The notes under the pieces are model-generated. The model did no database searches and had not been told where the DNA came from. It saw only the letters and a list, made by a program, of their open reading frames with translations. From the NCBI GenBank assembly GCA_963575745.1, contig CAUYUJ010022548.1:140864-204863 (forward strand): DNA of 64,000 bases, in the 5' to 3' direction. This stretch comes from Prorocentrum cordatum. Taxonomy: Eukaryota > Sar > Dinophyceae > Prorocentrales > Prorocentraceae. Positions 50,114-59,754 of the stretch are shown here, piece after piece (the stretch's first letter is position 1; every line of letters begins with the position of its first letter). The translations under genes were made by a program, and so were the position numbers.

Positions 50114-50334
50114 TAGATGGGGTCGGAGGATCGCGCCGCATCGCAGATGCATCGCCGATGCGGCTCGATGTGGAACCCGATTTTCTCCACGCCGACGGCG
50201 CCGATGCATCGCCGACGTCAGCGGTGCATCGCAGGTGCATCGCCGATGCATCGCCGGTGCCTCGCCGATGTATCGGCGATGCGGCGCGATCCTCCGACCC
50301 CATGTGCTCCGACCCGATCTAGGAGGCCTCTACA
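50114..50334 (+). mobile_element. Foldback family D copy D2
   Basis: TAGATGGGGTCGGAGGATCG at the left and CGATCCTCCGACCCCAT then CTCCGACCCGATCTA at the right form long inverted arms, with nested GCATCGCCGATGC palindromes inside and the family core CGATGTGGAACCCGATTTTC. Confidence 0.78.
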
Positions 50335-50483
50335 ACAGGAGCAGGAGGTGGGAGGAGGGAAGACAACATACGATTGGCGTGGGAAACGCGGCGTGCGATG
50401 TGGCGCTGCCGGCCCCCCTACTGCACGCTGCCCCCCACCTTGCGAATAGCGTGCACCGAAAAAGCTACGGCAGGGGACTAGCA

Positions 50484-50624
50484 TTAAGTCGGGCGTGTCT
50501 CTACAGGAGGAATATCCAAAAATAGTCCACAAATAGTCTGAGGACGTTTTTTATCACCATTTTGTGATATGTTTTGATTGTCTTTCGTTCAAAAACCCCT
50601 TGTAGGGGGACACGCCCGACCGAA
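50484..50624 (+). mobile_element. MITE family A copy A8
   Basis: TTAAGTCGGGCGTGTCTCTA at the left and GGGACACGCCCGACCGAA at the right, core AATAGTCTGAGGACG. A perfect 8-bp duplication GACTAGCA flanks it (50476-50483 and 50625-50632). This is the cleanest evidence for the family's insertion mechanism. Confidence 0.93.
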
Positions 50625-50869
50625 GACTAGCATGCACAGTAGAGGACCGCGAAAGGGGGGATCGCCTCAAAGGCATAGCGTGCTTCTTGGAGATTGCTGT
50701 TGCACGCCATCTTCCCACCGCAGACCGTACAAGCCGCGCCCTCCAATCGATGCCTCCAGGAGGCTGGTCTCCCCTGGGGAGCACCCCTCCGCCACCTCGG
50801 CGGGGGGAGAAGCAGGAAACAGCAGGTGCCAAAAGTCGCTGCCCTCCGAAAGGAGGTCCAAGACGGGCG

Positions 50870-50997
50870 ACGTCCCGACTTTTTCGGCGCGGCGTCCCCC
50901 GGAAGTCCAGACCCCTTCCCCCGGGGCGGGTTGTTCCTCCCGAGCTGTTCTGTTGCCGGTCCCCGGGCGCCGCGAGGGCCCCCACGGGCCGAACATG
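50870..50997 (+). repeat. Dispersed repeat family O copy
   Basis: CCGGAAGTCCAGACCCCTTC, GAGCTGTTCTGTTGCCGGTCC, CGGGCGCCGCGAGGGCCCCC and GGGCCGAACA follow the family order. Confidence 0.5.
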
Positions 50998-51211
50998 GTG
51001 AATCGAATCCCTTGTGACTTTTTGTTACACGTCAACAGTGACACGTCGATTAGTGAATTGTCCGTTTTCGGTTCTCGAGAGGGCGCCGCGGCCGTCATTT
51101 TCCAGGCTTGCGCCCGCCAGGTTTGGGCCTCAGGTCGTTTTCACTAAACCACGTTTTACTAAAGGGGGGTCTGTCCATCCCCGAGTGAATCGAATCCCTT
51201 GTGACTTTTTT
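50998..51211 (+). repeat. 27-bp direct repeats 187 bp apart
   Basis: GTGAATCGAATCCCTTGTGA plus a T run occurs at 50998-51024 and 51185-51211. The intervening 160 bp contains TTTTCACTAAACCACGTTTT and no recognised family. Could be long terminal duplications of a small insertion or an unequal-crossover relic. Confidence 0.75.
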
Positions 51212-51382
51212 TACGGCGCGATCATGTCTGGGGTTGCTCCCTTGTCGGGAGGGGGGTGGTGCGCGGGCGGCCCTCTCGGCCCACCGCAGCCCGCAGCAGG
51301 CGGTCATGGAGCTGCAGCCGAGGGGCATCATCGTGAGCCAGCAGTCCTGGCGGGCAGGGGGCTCGGGTTCCCTCCTTCCTCC

Positions 51383-51482
51383 CCTCCTCCTCCTCCTCGT
51401 CCTCCCCTCCTCCTCCTCCTCCTCCTCCTCCTCCTCCTCCTTCTCCTCCTCCTCCCGGGTGTCCTCCTTCCTCCCCTCCCTC
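51383..51482. repeat. (TCC)n microsatellite
   Basis: About 90 bp of TCC with interruptions. Confidence 0.9.
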
Positions 51483-51780
51483 TGATGTGCGTGGCGAGCC
51501 CGGGCGGGAAGTGGACTTGGATTTGGGCTGGAAGGTGGACTTGTATCTGTTGCATCTGTCTCGGCACCAGGGCCTGATGAGCACGTGCAGTCATCCGTCG
51601 GCGTGAGGCTCGAGCCCGCTAAGGACGCGAGGGCACAGGCAGGGTCACCCAGAGTGCTGCCCGAGTTAACGAAATCCCACCGTGTTGGCACATTCCCGGG
51701 GAGGCCCCTCGCTTCCCCACTGGGCCCGCCGCCGACCGCTTCCCTCGCCAGTTATCCTGGCGAAGGACCCAGCCATGCGC
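51483..51780. other. No gene supported
   Basis: Contains two similar phrases GTGGACTTGGATTTGG and GTGGACTTGTATCTG; nothing else recognised. Confidence 0.3.
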
Positions 51781-51784
51781 AGTT

Positions 51785-52465
51785 GTGAGTGCCGTTTTGT
51801 GGGTGCCGCTTTCGGAAGATATCCCCGTGGGGCCACGAGCCGTGTGAGGGGTGTGCCGAACTGGGGCGGCGGTGGCATGGGGACCCTGCCACTGGGGCCT
51901 TTGGTGGAGCTCCCTATGGGGCCACGAACCGTGTGAGGGTGTGCCGAAATGGGGCGGCGGTGCCATGCAGACCCTGCCACTGGGCCTTCCGGGGAGGTCC
52001 CTCTGGGTTCACGAACCGTGTGAGGGGTGTGCCGACATGGGGCGGCGGTGCCATGCGGACCCTGCCACTGGGGCTTCGGGGGAGGTCCCTATGGGGCCGA
52101 GAACCGTGTGAGGGTGTGCCGAAATGGGGCGGCGGTGCCATGCGGACCCTGCCACTGGGCCTTCGGGGGAGGTCCCTATGGGGCAACGAACCGTGTGAGG
52201 GGTGTGCCGACATGGGGCGGCGGTGCCATGCGGACCCTGCTACTGGTTTTTCGGGGGAGGTCCCTATGGGGCCTCGAACCGTGTGAAGGGTGTGCCGACA
52301 TGGGGCGGCGGTGCCATGCGGACCCTGCCACTGGGGCCTTCGGTGGAGCTCCGTATGGAGCCACGAGCCGTGTGAAGGGTGTGCTGAAATGGGGTGGCGG
52401 TGACATGCGGACCCTGCCACTGGGGCCTTCGGTGGAGCCACGAACCGTTTGTGTTGGGTGTGCCG
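51785..52465 (+). repeat. 88-bp tandem satellite, about 7 units
   Basis: CGTGTGAGG/CGTGTGAAG recurs at 51841, 51930, 52017, 52105, 52192, 52280 and 52369, so units are 87-89 bp. Each carries TGTGCCGAAATGGGGCGGCG, GCCATGCGGACCCTGCCACT and GGTCCCTATGGGGCCACGA. The array runs into a (GAT)n tract at its 3' end. Confidence 0.94.
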
Positions 52466-52477
52466 AAACGGGGAGGA

Positions 52478-52541
52478 GGATGACGATGACGATGATGACG
52501 ACGATGACGACCACTATGATGATGACGATGATGATGACGAC

Positions 52542-52591
<50 letters not shown>

Positions 52592-52598
52592 TGATGAC

Positions 52599-52668
<70 letters not shown>

Positions 52669-52808
52669 CTGATGCTGATGCTGATGCTGATTCTGATGCT
52701 GATGCTGATGCTGATGCTGATGCTGATGCTGATGATGATGATGATGATGATGATGATGGTGATGATGGTGGTGGTGGTGGTGATGGTGATGATGATGATG
52801 ATGGGAGG
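52478..52808. repeat. (GAT)n/(GAC)n microsatellite
   Basis: About 330 bp of GAC/GAT then GATGCT then GATGGT units, starting inside the last 88-bp satellite unit. Asp-, Met- and His-rich frames are repeat translations. Confidence 0.95.
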
Positions 52809-52936
52809 AGGGAGGGGGATTGGGAGGGAGAGGAGGAGGAGAGGAGAGGAGACCGCGGGGCGCTGTTTCTTCAAACCGAGGACCCGACACCACAGCATGG
52901 TTGGGAAAAAAAAAGGACTTGCAGAAGCATCGACTG

Positions 52937-53032
52937 TCCGAGGTCCGCGCGGGTTTCTTGGATCGGCGCTGGACACCCAATGCTGGCGCCTCGTGCAGCG
53001 TGGATCCAAGAACTCCGCGCAGACCCCTAGTC
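52937..53032 (+). mobile_element. Inverted-repeat element family F copy F2
   Basis: GAGGTCCGCGCGGGTTTCTT and GGATCGGCGCTGG at the left; GTGGATCCAAGAACTCCGCG at the right. Confidence 0.65.
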
Positions 53033-53199
53033 TCCCCGAGCAGGGGCGGGATGGCCACTTAGGCATCATGTCTGGTCCCGATCCAGCGAAGCCATTTCTG
53101 ATTGTTCGTGAGTGGTGTACCATTATTTGGCTTCCGTCGCTCGTTGCGGGTGCTCATAGCGCGGTGTTACGAGTCCGGCTCGCGTGCGATCCTGAATAC

Positions 53200-53387
53200 A
53201 ATGGATACCCGTGCCAAGAAACACCCTGCTTGCCTCCAGGGTGCCCTGGGTTTCCTGTATTTCGATGGTTCTGGTATGGAAAGCGTGACGTTCCCACACC
53301 AAAGATCAAAGGGGGTCTTGGGGTCTCAGGGTTGGGTTTATTGCGGAAGGTTTCTTATGGACGAGCCCCTACTGCAGGCTGCCCTGT
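53200..53387 (+). mobile_element. Family C copy C4
   Basis: ACCCGTGCCAAGAAACACCC, CCTGCTTGCCTCCAGGGTGC, GGTTGGGTTTATTGCGGAAG and GAGCCCCTACTGCA match the family in order; the ends are more diverged than in C1. Confidence 0.72.
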
Positions 53388-53825
53388 GAACGGAACGATC
53401 AGTTCATTTCCATTTGCGCATGGCCGCAGGTTCCCAAACCCTCTCGGAGCGTCTCCAGGCGCACCGCAGTGCGCAGTGATGTTGAGCAATGATCGCGTGT
53501 ATGGCGTCGCAGACAAGCGGTATGAGCAGCAGAAGCAGCAGTTAGTTCGCGCGCGAGTTCCTCTGCTGGCGCGGCTTCGCCCACTTTGTCGGGAACGTTG
53601 ACAAGAGTTCGGCGCGGGATGTTTCGTTGCTGGTAGGTCGCTGCTAAGAAGTTGTGCGCGTGCTCGTTTTTATCATCCTCCGATCGCGGAGGGGCTGCGT
53701 CCTTCAAAAGCGAGGCCGTCTTGTTCCGTCACACGCGGGCCACTTTTTAGGTTCCTTTGTGCCGTTTCCCCTTGTCTCTCACCTTCCTGTTGTGGTCCCA
53801 GTTGCGTCCTGATTTCAATTAGTTT
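53388..53825. other. Possible unique sequence, no gene fixed
   Basis: Both strands have short protein-like frames here (minus strand 53707-53399, 102 codons, Ala/Arg-rich with EEPARELT-like helices). No domain, start or splice evidence decides between them. Confidence 0.3.
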
Positions 53826-53826
53826 G

Positions 53827-53948
53827 GAATCGTTCGGGCGCGTGCATTTTTCGGCGAGGGCCATCGAGGAACACATCAGGTCAAATCGCGAAAGAATGCA
53901 CGCGCGAAGTTGAAAGATGCACAGGGAATAGGAGTCCGAACGATGGCG
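53827..53948 (+). mobile_element. Family B copy B4, diverged
   Basis: TTGGAATCGTTCGGGCGCGT at the left, GGAGTCCGAACGATGGCG at the right, core TCGGCGAGGGCCATCGAGGA. Confidence 0.65.
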
Positions 53949-54254
53949 AGAGTCAGGAATGTTTCTCGCGGTCCTCTCATGCGTCAAGGCTCGTGTGGGC
54001 GCGCCCTGGAATCGGCGTGGCCCCGTAGGGCACCGCCCTGTCGCCTCGAGTGCCCGGCTTCTTGGCACGAGCCTGGTTTGATTTGGCTCGCCGTTCCTGC
54101 GTCATTTGGTTTTCAGCTCGTTGCCCAGCTCAACGATATTTCTTATCTGCAAGAGTGCACCGTGCATGTGAGATTTCCCTTCGGGATTTGGAATGGAGCT
54201 TCGGGGGATGAAAGGGTACAGAATTCGGTACGGTGGACCTTCTGGTCCACAGCC

Positions 54255-54385
54255 CTCGGCACGGTACATCAAGATCGATACATTTGGCATTGCATTTGCC
54301 CGTCGCCCAATCAGGTGTCTTTGAAGCATTGCCATGCTTCACATTTCTATATTCCTTTCTGGGTTCGTGCATCGATCATGTGCTT
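54255..54385 (+). repeat. Dispersed copy of the 43.1-kb tandem-repeat end
   Basis: CTCGGCACGGTACATCAAGA, GCATTTGCCCGTCGCCCAAT and CAGGTGTCTTTGAA match 43109-43235 almost base for base before diverging. Confidence 0.8.
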
Positions 54386-54699
54386 CTATTCCTCTCCTCT
54401 CTCCTCCATTCCTCTCCTCCTCCTCCTCCTCCTGCTCCCACTTCCCCCTGGCGAGCGGCGGGAGGTCGTTGAGTGACGGTGGAAACCACTGGCGGCGCCT
54501 GGCACACCCTTCTCCCCTGACTTCGACTCTGGGGGCTGTACTGGGGGACTCCCTTGGCGGAGAGGTCTGACCAGGTCCTCCTGCTCCCCCCCCCGTCGTC
54601 CACCGCTGTTCCCCCGCCGTCTTCGGCAGGCGGCCCGACGTCGAGCTGGTGGCCCTGCCGGAGCCCGCCTGTTTCCTCTCCCCCGTCCTCCCCTCCCCT

Positions 54700-55060
54700 C
54701 CTCTCTCTCTCTCTATCTCGTCCTCGCTGCTCCTCTCTCTCTCTCTCTCTCACTTCACTTCACTTCACTTCGCTTCGCTTCGCTTCGCTTCGCTTCGCTT
54801 CGCGTCACTTCACTTCACTTCACTTCACTTCACCACCACCACCATGACCACCATGACCACCACCACCACCACCACCACCACCACCACCACCACCACCACC
54901 ACCACCACCACCACCACCACCACCACCACCACCACCACCACCACCACCACCACCACCACCACCACCACCACCACCACCACCACCACCACCACCACCACCA
55001 CCACCACCACCTCTCTCTCCCTCTCTCTCTCTCTCTCGCTTTCCCTTCGTTCCTCTCTCC
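54700..55060. repeat. Stacked (TC)n, (CTTCA/CTTCG)n, (ACC)n, (TC)n
   Basis: TC tract (54700-54750), CTTCA units switching to CTTCG (about 54768-54803) and back to CTTCA (to 54830), then about 175 bp of nearly perfect ACC (54834-55010) and another TC tract to about 55040. Confidence 0.95.
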
Positions 55061-55183
55061 TGCCTCTTTTTTGTTGTTTCCCTCTCGTTTCTCTCCGTTT
55101 GTCTCCCTCCTCCCCCCTTTTCCTCTCGCCTTCCTCCCATCCTCCTAGGCCTCCCCTTCGAGAGAGCACTAGTACACATCACA

Positions 55184-55305
55184 TGTCGGAGGTTCGCCCG
55201 GATTTCTGTGATCGGCGCTGGGCCCCTCGGCGGCGCCTGCGCCAGGGAGGGTTGTGCGGGAGGGTCGGGCGCCGGTCCAAGCAATCCGCTCGGACATCCA
55301 AAGTG
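55184..55305 (+). mobile_element. Inverted-repeat element family F copy F3
   Basis: GTCGGAGGTTCGCCCGGATT and GATCGGCGCTGGGCCCC at the left; GGTCCAAGCAATCCGCTCGG and ACATCC at the right. Confidence 0.6.
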
Positions 55306-55317
55306 TTCTGTTGATAC

Positions 55318-55522
55318 GACTTTTGGCGGCGAGCGAGGGGGGGGAAGTGAGAAGGAGAAGGCCTTTTCGAAAGGCGGCGGGGCTTCTCAGAAGCCCTCGC
55401 GCCTTCTGGTAGGTTTTCTGCGTCCTCGGGGAAGGCTCAGACCACTTCTCGGAAGGCTGGGGGACTTCCGAGCCTTCCGAGAAGGCCCAGCCCTTCTCAT
55501 TCCCCCTCCTAGCTCGCCGCCG
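55318..55522. mobile_element. Foldback family M copy M3
   Basis: CGAAAGGCGGCGGGGCTTCT, GGAAGGCTGGGGGACTTCCG and CCGAGAAGGCCCAGCCCTTC, bounded by GGCGGCGAG and CTCGCCGCCG inverted ends. Confidence 0.65.
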
Positions 55523-55737
55523 AGACTCGGCTCCGTATACCATGTCTCTTCTTCATCCTCGCTCCCTCTCCTCCTCTTTCTTCGGCATGCCATCGGGTGA
55601 GCCCACTCGCCAGCATCGAGCGCCTCTTCGGCACACTGCAGTGGGCCCTGCGGGGCGCAGGTGAAGCGCACCAGCATGAGGCGTGCTTGCCCGTGTTCGG
55701 CCTTCACCCTGCGCTGCAGGGGCTGGCGATCGCCGAT

Positions 55738-56218
55738 CTCCTCCTCCTCCTCCTCCTCCTCCTCCTCCTCCTCCTCCTCCTCCTCCTCCTCCTCTCCTCC
55801 CCCTCCCCCTCCCCCTCCTCCCCCTCCCCCCTCCTCCCCCTGCCCCTCTCCTGCCCCTCCCCCTCCCCCTCCTCATCCTCCTCATCCTCCTCCTCGTCGT
55901 CCTCCTCCTCCTCCTCCTCCTCCTCCTCCCCTCCCCTCCTCTTCCCCCTCCTCCCCTCCCCCTCCTCCTCCTTCTCCTCCTCCTCCCCCTCCCCTTCCCC
56001 CCTGCCCCTCCTCCTCCTCCTTCTCCTCCTCCTCCTCCTCCTCCTCCTCCTCCTCCTCCTCCTCCTCCTCCTCCTCCTCCCCTTCCCCCTCCTCCTCTTC
56101 CTTCTCCTCCACCCCTCCTCCTCCTCGTCCTCCTCCTCCTCCTCCTGCTCCTGCTCCTCCTCCTCCTCCCCCTCCTCCTCCTCGTCCTCCTCCTCGTCCT
56201 CCTCCTCCTCCTCCTCGC
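55738..56218. repeat. (TCC)/(CCCT)n microsatellite
   Basis: About 480 bp of TCC with CCCCTCC interruptions. Leu/Ser/Pro and Gly/Arg/Glu frames of up to 293 codons are artefacts. Confidence 0.95.
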
Positions 56219-56690
56219 CAGAACGAGGCCACCACGGGCCGGAGCCCGGAAGACATATTCGCTCTGCCGGAGGAGAGGCCGCGCGCGCCAGTGAGAGGGC
56301 GGCCGCAGCAGCAAGAGGCCACCGCCCGAGGGCTCTTCAGGCGCTCGGCAGGCGAGGACACCACAGGATGCAACTGCTGCTGCTGCTACTGCTGCTGCAG
56401 TCCCAGGCCCTCTGGGGCACAATGGAAAAATCATGATGGGAGGCTTTCCCTTATGCCACGACTATTGTTCTCCGTAAGGGCTTCGCCCCCTGCCGCCGGC
56501 CCCCTCGCTCGGAGAATGGGCAACTCAAGAGCGAAATAATGAGGCCTTGGCGCCGCCGTGAAGCAGCGTCGGGACTTGACGCGAAGACGATGAGCAATCG
56601 GCAAGACAAACTGAGTTTATGATGATATTGTTTAATTCGGTGTTGCATTTCGCGCTCGCTCGCGTATGCTGTGCAAAGAGCTTCTCTACG
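56219..56690. other. No gene supported
   Basis: GC-rich sequence with (CTG)n patch near 56372-56400, then an AT-richer patch. No exon could be fixed. Confidence 0.35.
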
Positions 56691-56694
56691 AAGT

Positions 56695-57260
56695 CTTGAA
56701 CTGCCGCCGAATTTCAGAAATGCAGCAAATCCCAAGGTTTTTCAACCCTGACCCCGCCGATCTGCATGAGGGGTGCAACCGAATTTTAGAAATGTGGTAA
56801 TTCCCATTCGGTTTTTTGACCCTGAGCCCACCGATCTGCGTGAGGGGTGCCGCCGGATTTCAAGACATATGGCAAATCCGATGTGTTTTTCGACCCGGAC
56901 CCCGCCGATCTGCATGAGGAGTGTTACCGTCGACTAGACGTAAGAGTGACCTTTCGCCGGAGTGACTTTTGGTGCGGGCACAGATGGGTCCCCAGATGGC
57001 TGAAAACGAAACAGTAGCAGCTGCTTGCGCGCCCAGGTTTGGCCCCCCCGCGGCCCCCTAAAAAGTCGCGCACCAAAGGTCACTCTTACCCAGGGTCACT
57101 CTTGCGTATAGCCGATGCCGGATTTCAGAAATGTAGCAAATACCAGTTGTTTTTCGACCCTGACCCCGCCGATTTGCGTGAGGGGTGCCGCCAAATTTCA
57201 GAAATGTAACAAATCCCATGTGTTTTTGGACCCTGACCCCGCCGATCTGCGTGTGGGGTG
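56695..57260 (+). repeat. 74-bp satellite interrupted by element J2
   Basis: ATCTGCATGAGGGGTG-type phrases at 56761, 56835, 56909, then after the insertion at 57173 and 57246, so units are 73-74 bp. Each contains TTTCAGAAATGTGGCAAATC, TTTTTCGACCCTGACCCCGC and CGATCTGCGTGAGGGGTG. Five units in total. Confidence 0.9.
56936..57117. mobile_element. Inverted-repeat element family J copy J2
   Basis: CTAGACGTAAGAGTGACC and GGAGTGACTTTTGGTGCGGG at the left; GCGCACCAAAGGTCACTCTT, ACCCAGGG and GTCACTCTTGCGTATAG at the right: double inverted arms. It splits a 74-bp satellite unit, so it inserted after the array formed. Confidence 0.85.
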
Positions 57261-58102
57261 TCAATTCCGACCCCCCCAGAAATTTTGAGACACCTCCCGG
57301 GAGGTGCTGACCAGGGTGCTTTTCGGCTCCCCCCCTCGCACGGTCTACAACAAGGAACAGTAAGCAACAAGAAGAAGAATTGTAACAGTGGAAACCCGAA
57401 ACTGGAACTGGCGCAGGGAACAGCAAACCCTGAGCCTACAGCCTGGTGCCCCCACAAGGGGGCTGGCAGATTTTCGGCCTCTCGAGGCCCTTACCGGGCC
57501 TCGGGGCCTTCGAAAAACGACTCGGGGCAAGAAACCGGTCCTGGGGGATGGTCGAGACCTCGGGGGTCGACGTAATGAAAAAAATCATGTCGTCGGGGGT
57601 CTGGGATGGTGTATCCTCAAGACCGCCACGATTGGCACCTTCATTGCATTCAGCCTTCTGTCGCCCGTAGACACACACTGCCACGCACTTCCTTCCTCGC
57701 TCCGGCAGCGGCCCAACGGGGGGGGGCCCACGACACCTGTCAAAAGCATCACATCGGCTCGCTGTGCTTTTTCGATGCTGCCAAGCTGCGCGGCAGGGGC
57801 ACAGGGCGGGGCGCAAGTATAAAGCGCCAGAGAAGACACATGTGATTCTCGCCCCAAGTTTGACGCGCAGATGCGCCATGGCAGATTCGCTCCCGCTTGG
57901 GCGTGTCGCGTGCCACTTGCGGCCCGATCAGCGCCACCGTGACGGCGGCCCCCGGCAGCGGGTATTTCGGCAGCACGCAGCAAGGCGCCAGCAGATGGCA
58001 TCGGCGCAGCGCTTCCGTGCCGCACGGTGCAGGAAGGCGGCACCTCCCCGCATCGACCAGAGGCGCCGTCCATTGAGTACCCATCGGGGTGTTGCGCAGA
58101 AT
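57261..58102. other. No gene fixed
   Basis: Moderate-complexity sequence with overlapping open frames on both strands (for example minus 58073-57585, plus 57764-58129). None has a recognisable domain. Confidence 0.3.
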
Positions 58103-58110
58103 CGACACGC

Positions 58111-58307
58111 TCGCAGGCCTAGAGATTGACACCAACACCAATGTCGGCGCTGGTCCTCCACCGAGGGAAGAAAGATCTCGATCTCGGTGATGGTGGTAAT
58201 ATTCTGGCTTCCACGAACTATTACCACCAACACCGAAAATCTAGGATCACCTTCCCCCTGTGGAGGCAACCCCCTGTCTTGGTGTTGGTGCCAATTTCCA
58301 GGCCTCC
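58111..58307 (+). mobile_element. Family I element, uninterrupted copy
   Basis: AGGCCTAGAGATTGACACCA at the left and GGTGCCAATTTCCAGGCCTC at the right are inverted; inner arms ATCTCGGTGATGGTGGTAAT / ATTACCACCAACACCGA add a second stem. CGACACGC lies within 4 bp of both ends (58103-58110 and 58308-58315), a probable target-site duplication of 8-10 bp. Confidence 0.78.
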
Positions 58308-58449
58308 GACACGCGCGATGCAAGCCGCGGCGCCGCGCGCGCGAGAGGAGGGGTCCCCCGCCCTGGCCTCTCGGCGCGGGCCCGCCCTGCGCAGCGGGGC
58401 TCCCTCGTCGTGCTGGCGCGTGCCGCCGCTGCCCCTCCCTGCCCCGGGC

Positions 58450-58700
58450 AGGGCTCACTTCGATGCCGCCGATTCGATTCGATTCGATTCGGTTTCGATG
58501 GGTTTCCGGTTCCGACCCGATTCTATTCGGATGCCGATGTGGGGTCCGATTTCTCACTGGAGGCCTGTTAGCCCATTAGCCTGCCGATGTCTGCCGGCTC
58601 GACTTTTCTCGACTCGGCTGCCGAGAGCCTTCGATCCGATTCGCGTCGATCGCCGAGCCGCCTTGTCGATGCGATGCTGGGCTCTCCTGGGTGTGGGGGT
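58450..58700 (+). repeat. Family U copy U2 with (GATTC)n
   Basis: Starts with GATTCGATTCGATTCGATTC, then follows the order of U1: GGAGGCCTGTTAGCCCAT, GACTCGGCTGCCGAGAG, GTCGATCGCCGAGCCGCC, TTGTCGATGCGATGCTGGGC. Confidence 0.65.
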
Positions 58701-58924
58701 GGGCGGTGCCGCTGGAACTCGCCAGATCTGTCTGCGTTGACTCCCGATCTCATTCTCCCCCCACTCGTTTCTTCCGGCTCCTGGCCTGGCTCCTGAATGT
58801 GTCCATGCCCCTGCGCATGCTCTTGATCCTCGCAGGCGTACGCCGGCTCCGTCGTCCACTCGCGCTCCTGCCCGTCCGATGCCTCGCCTGGCTCCTCCCC
58901 TCGGCCCTGGCCTGGCATTCCTCG

Positions 58925-59599
58925 TCAGACTCGCGGCGCTCCCTGATGCTGCTGCTGCTCTTCATAATCCACCTCTCCCTTCGTTGCTGCAACCGCTCCT
59001 CGCCCCTCCCTTGCACCGCCGGGCGCGGCCATGACCGAACGTTGGTGATCCACTGCTCCAGGCAGGGGAGGGGGTATGGAGGTGGGGGCAGGGGCGACGA
59101 GCGACGAGGAGAAGGAGGGGCAACAGCTTCGGATCAGGACTTTAGGGAGGATGCACCCTGGGCGCCCACCCTTTTCGCCCCCTCGTCGGCTTGCCTGGCT
59201 GGTGACCTGCGGCCCGTGTCCCGCCGCAGAGCCTTTGAGGGTCTCGAGGGTCGCGGGGATCTCTAGCCGCCCCTCCTCCTCCTCCTCCTCCTCCTCCTCC
59301 TCCTCCTCCTCCTCCTCCTCCTCCTCCTCCTCCTCCTCCTCCTCCTCCTCCTCCTCCCCCTCCTCCCCCTCCCCCTTCCCCCCTCCCCCTCCTCCTCCCC
59401 CTCCCCCTCCCTCCACCCTCCCCCTCCCCCCCTCCTCCTCCTCCGCCCCCTCCTCCGCCTCCCCCTCCTCCTCCGCCTCCTGCTCCTCCTCCCGGGGCGA
59501 GCTTGTCTTAAGAACGGGGTCGGCCGTTCCTGCGTCCGGGGGGTCCGGGGCGAGGGCCGAGGGCTCCGGGGACCCACCAACAGCTCCTCTCGGTTCCAC
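58925..59599 (-). CDS. Glu-rich open frame across (TCC)n, doubtful
   Basis: A 224-codon minus-strand frame runs from 59599, through a Glu/Gly tract that is simply (GGA)n, to a less biased tail (residues about 115-224) containing SQASRRGGEKGGRPGCILPK and ending EQQQHQGAPRV. The tail could be a real exon, but other minus-strand frames (58750-59016) are equally open with SR-rich content. I do not recognise any family. Confidence 0.18.
   Translation of the reverse strand: MEPRGAVGGSPEPSALAPDPPDAGTADPVLKTSSPREEEQEAEEEGEAEEGAEEEEGGRGRVEGGGGGGGGGGGKGEGEEGEEEEEEEEEEEEEEEEEEEEEEEEEEEEGRLEIPATLETLKGSAAGHGPQVTSQASRRGGEKGGRPGCILPKVLIRSCCPSFSSSLVAPAPTSIPPPLPGAVDHQRSVMAAPGGAREGRGAVAATKGEVDYEEQQQHQGAPRV
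59272..59500. repeat. (TCC)n microsatellite
   Basis: About 90 bp of pure TCC followed by CCCTCCCCC-type pyrimidine sequence. Confidence 0.95.
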
Positions 59600-59754
59600 G
59601 CACCCCTGTCCTCCCTGCGGTTCCCCGCGTTTCTACGCGCTCCCCAACCGCTCCTCACGGCCCCACGCGCCCCCCAACGGCCCCCCACAGTGCGACGCTC
59701 CCCACACGGCACCCCGCGTGGCCACGCGATCCCGACGGGGCACGGCGGCGCGAG

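Noticed and set aside
55553-56539. Frames of about 290 codons over 55.6-56.5 kb
   Set aside because: Driven by the (TCC)n tract; the non-repeat ends are short and show no domain.
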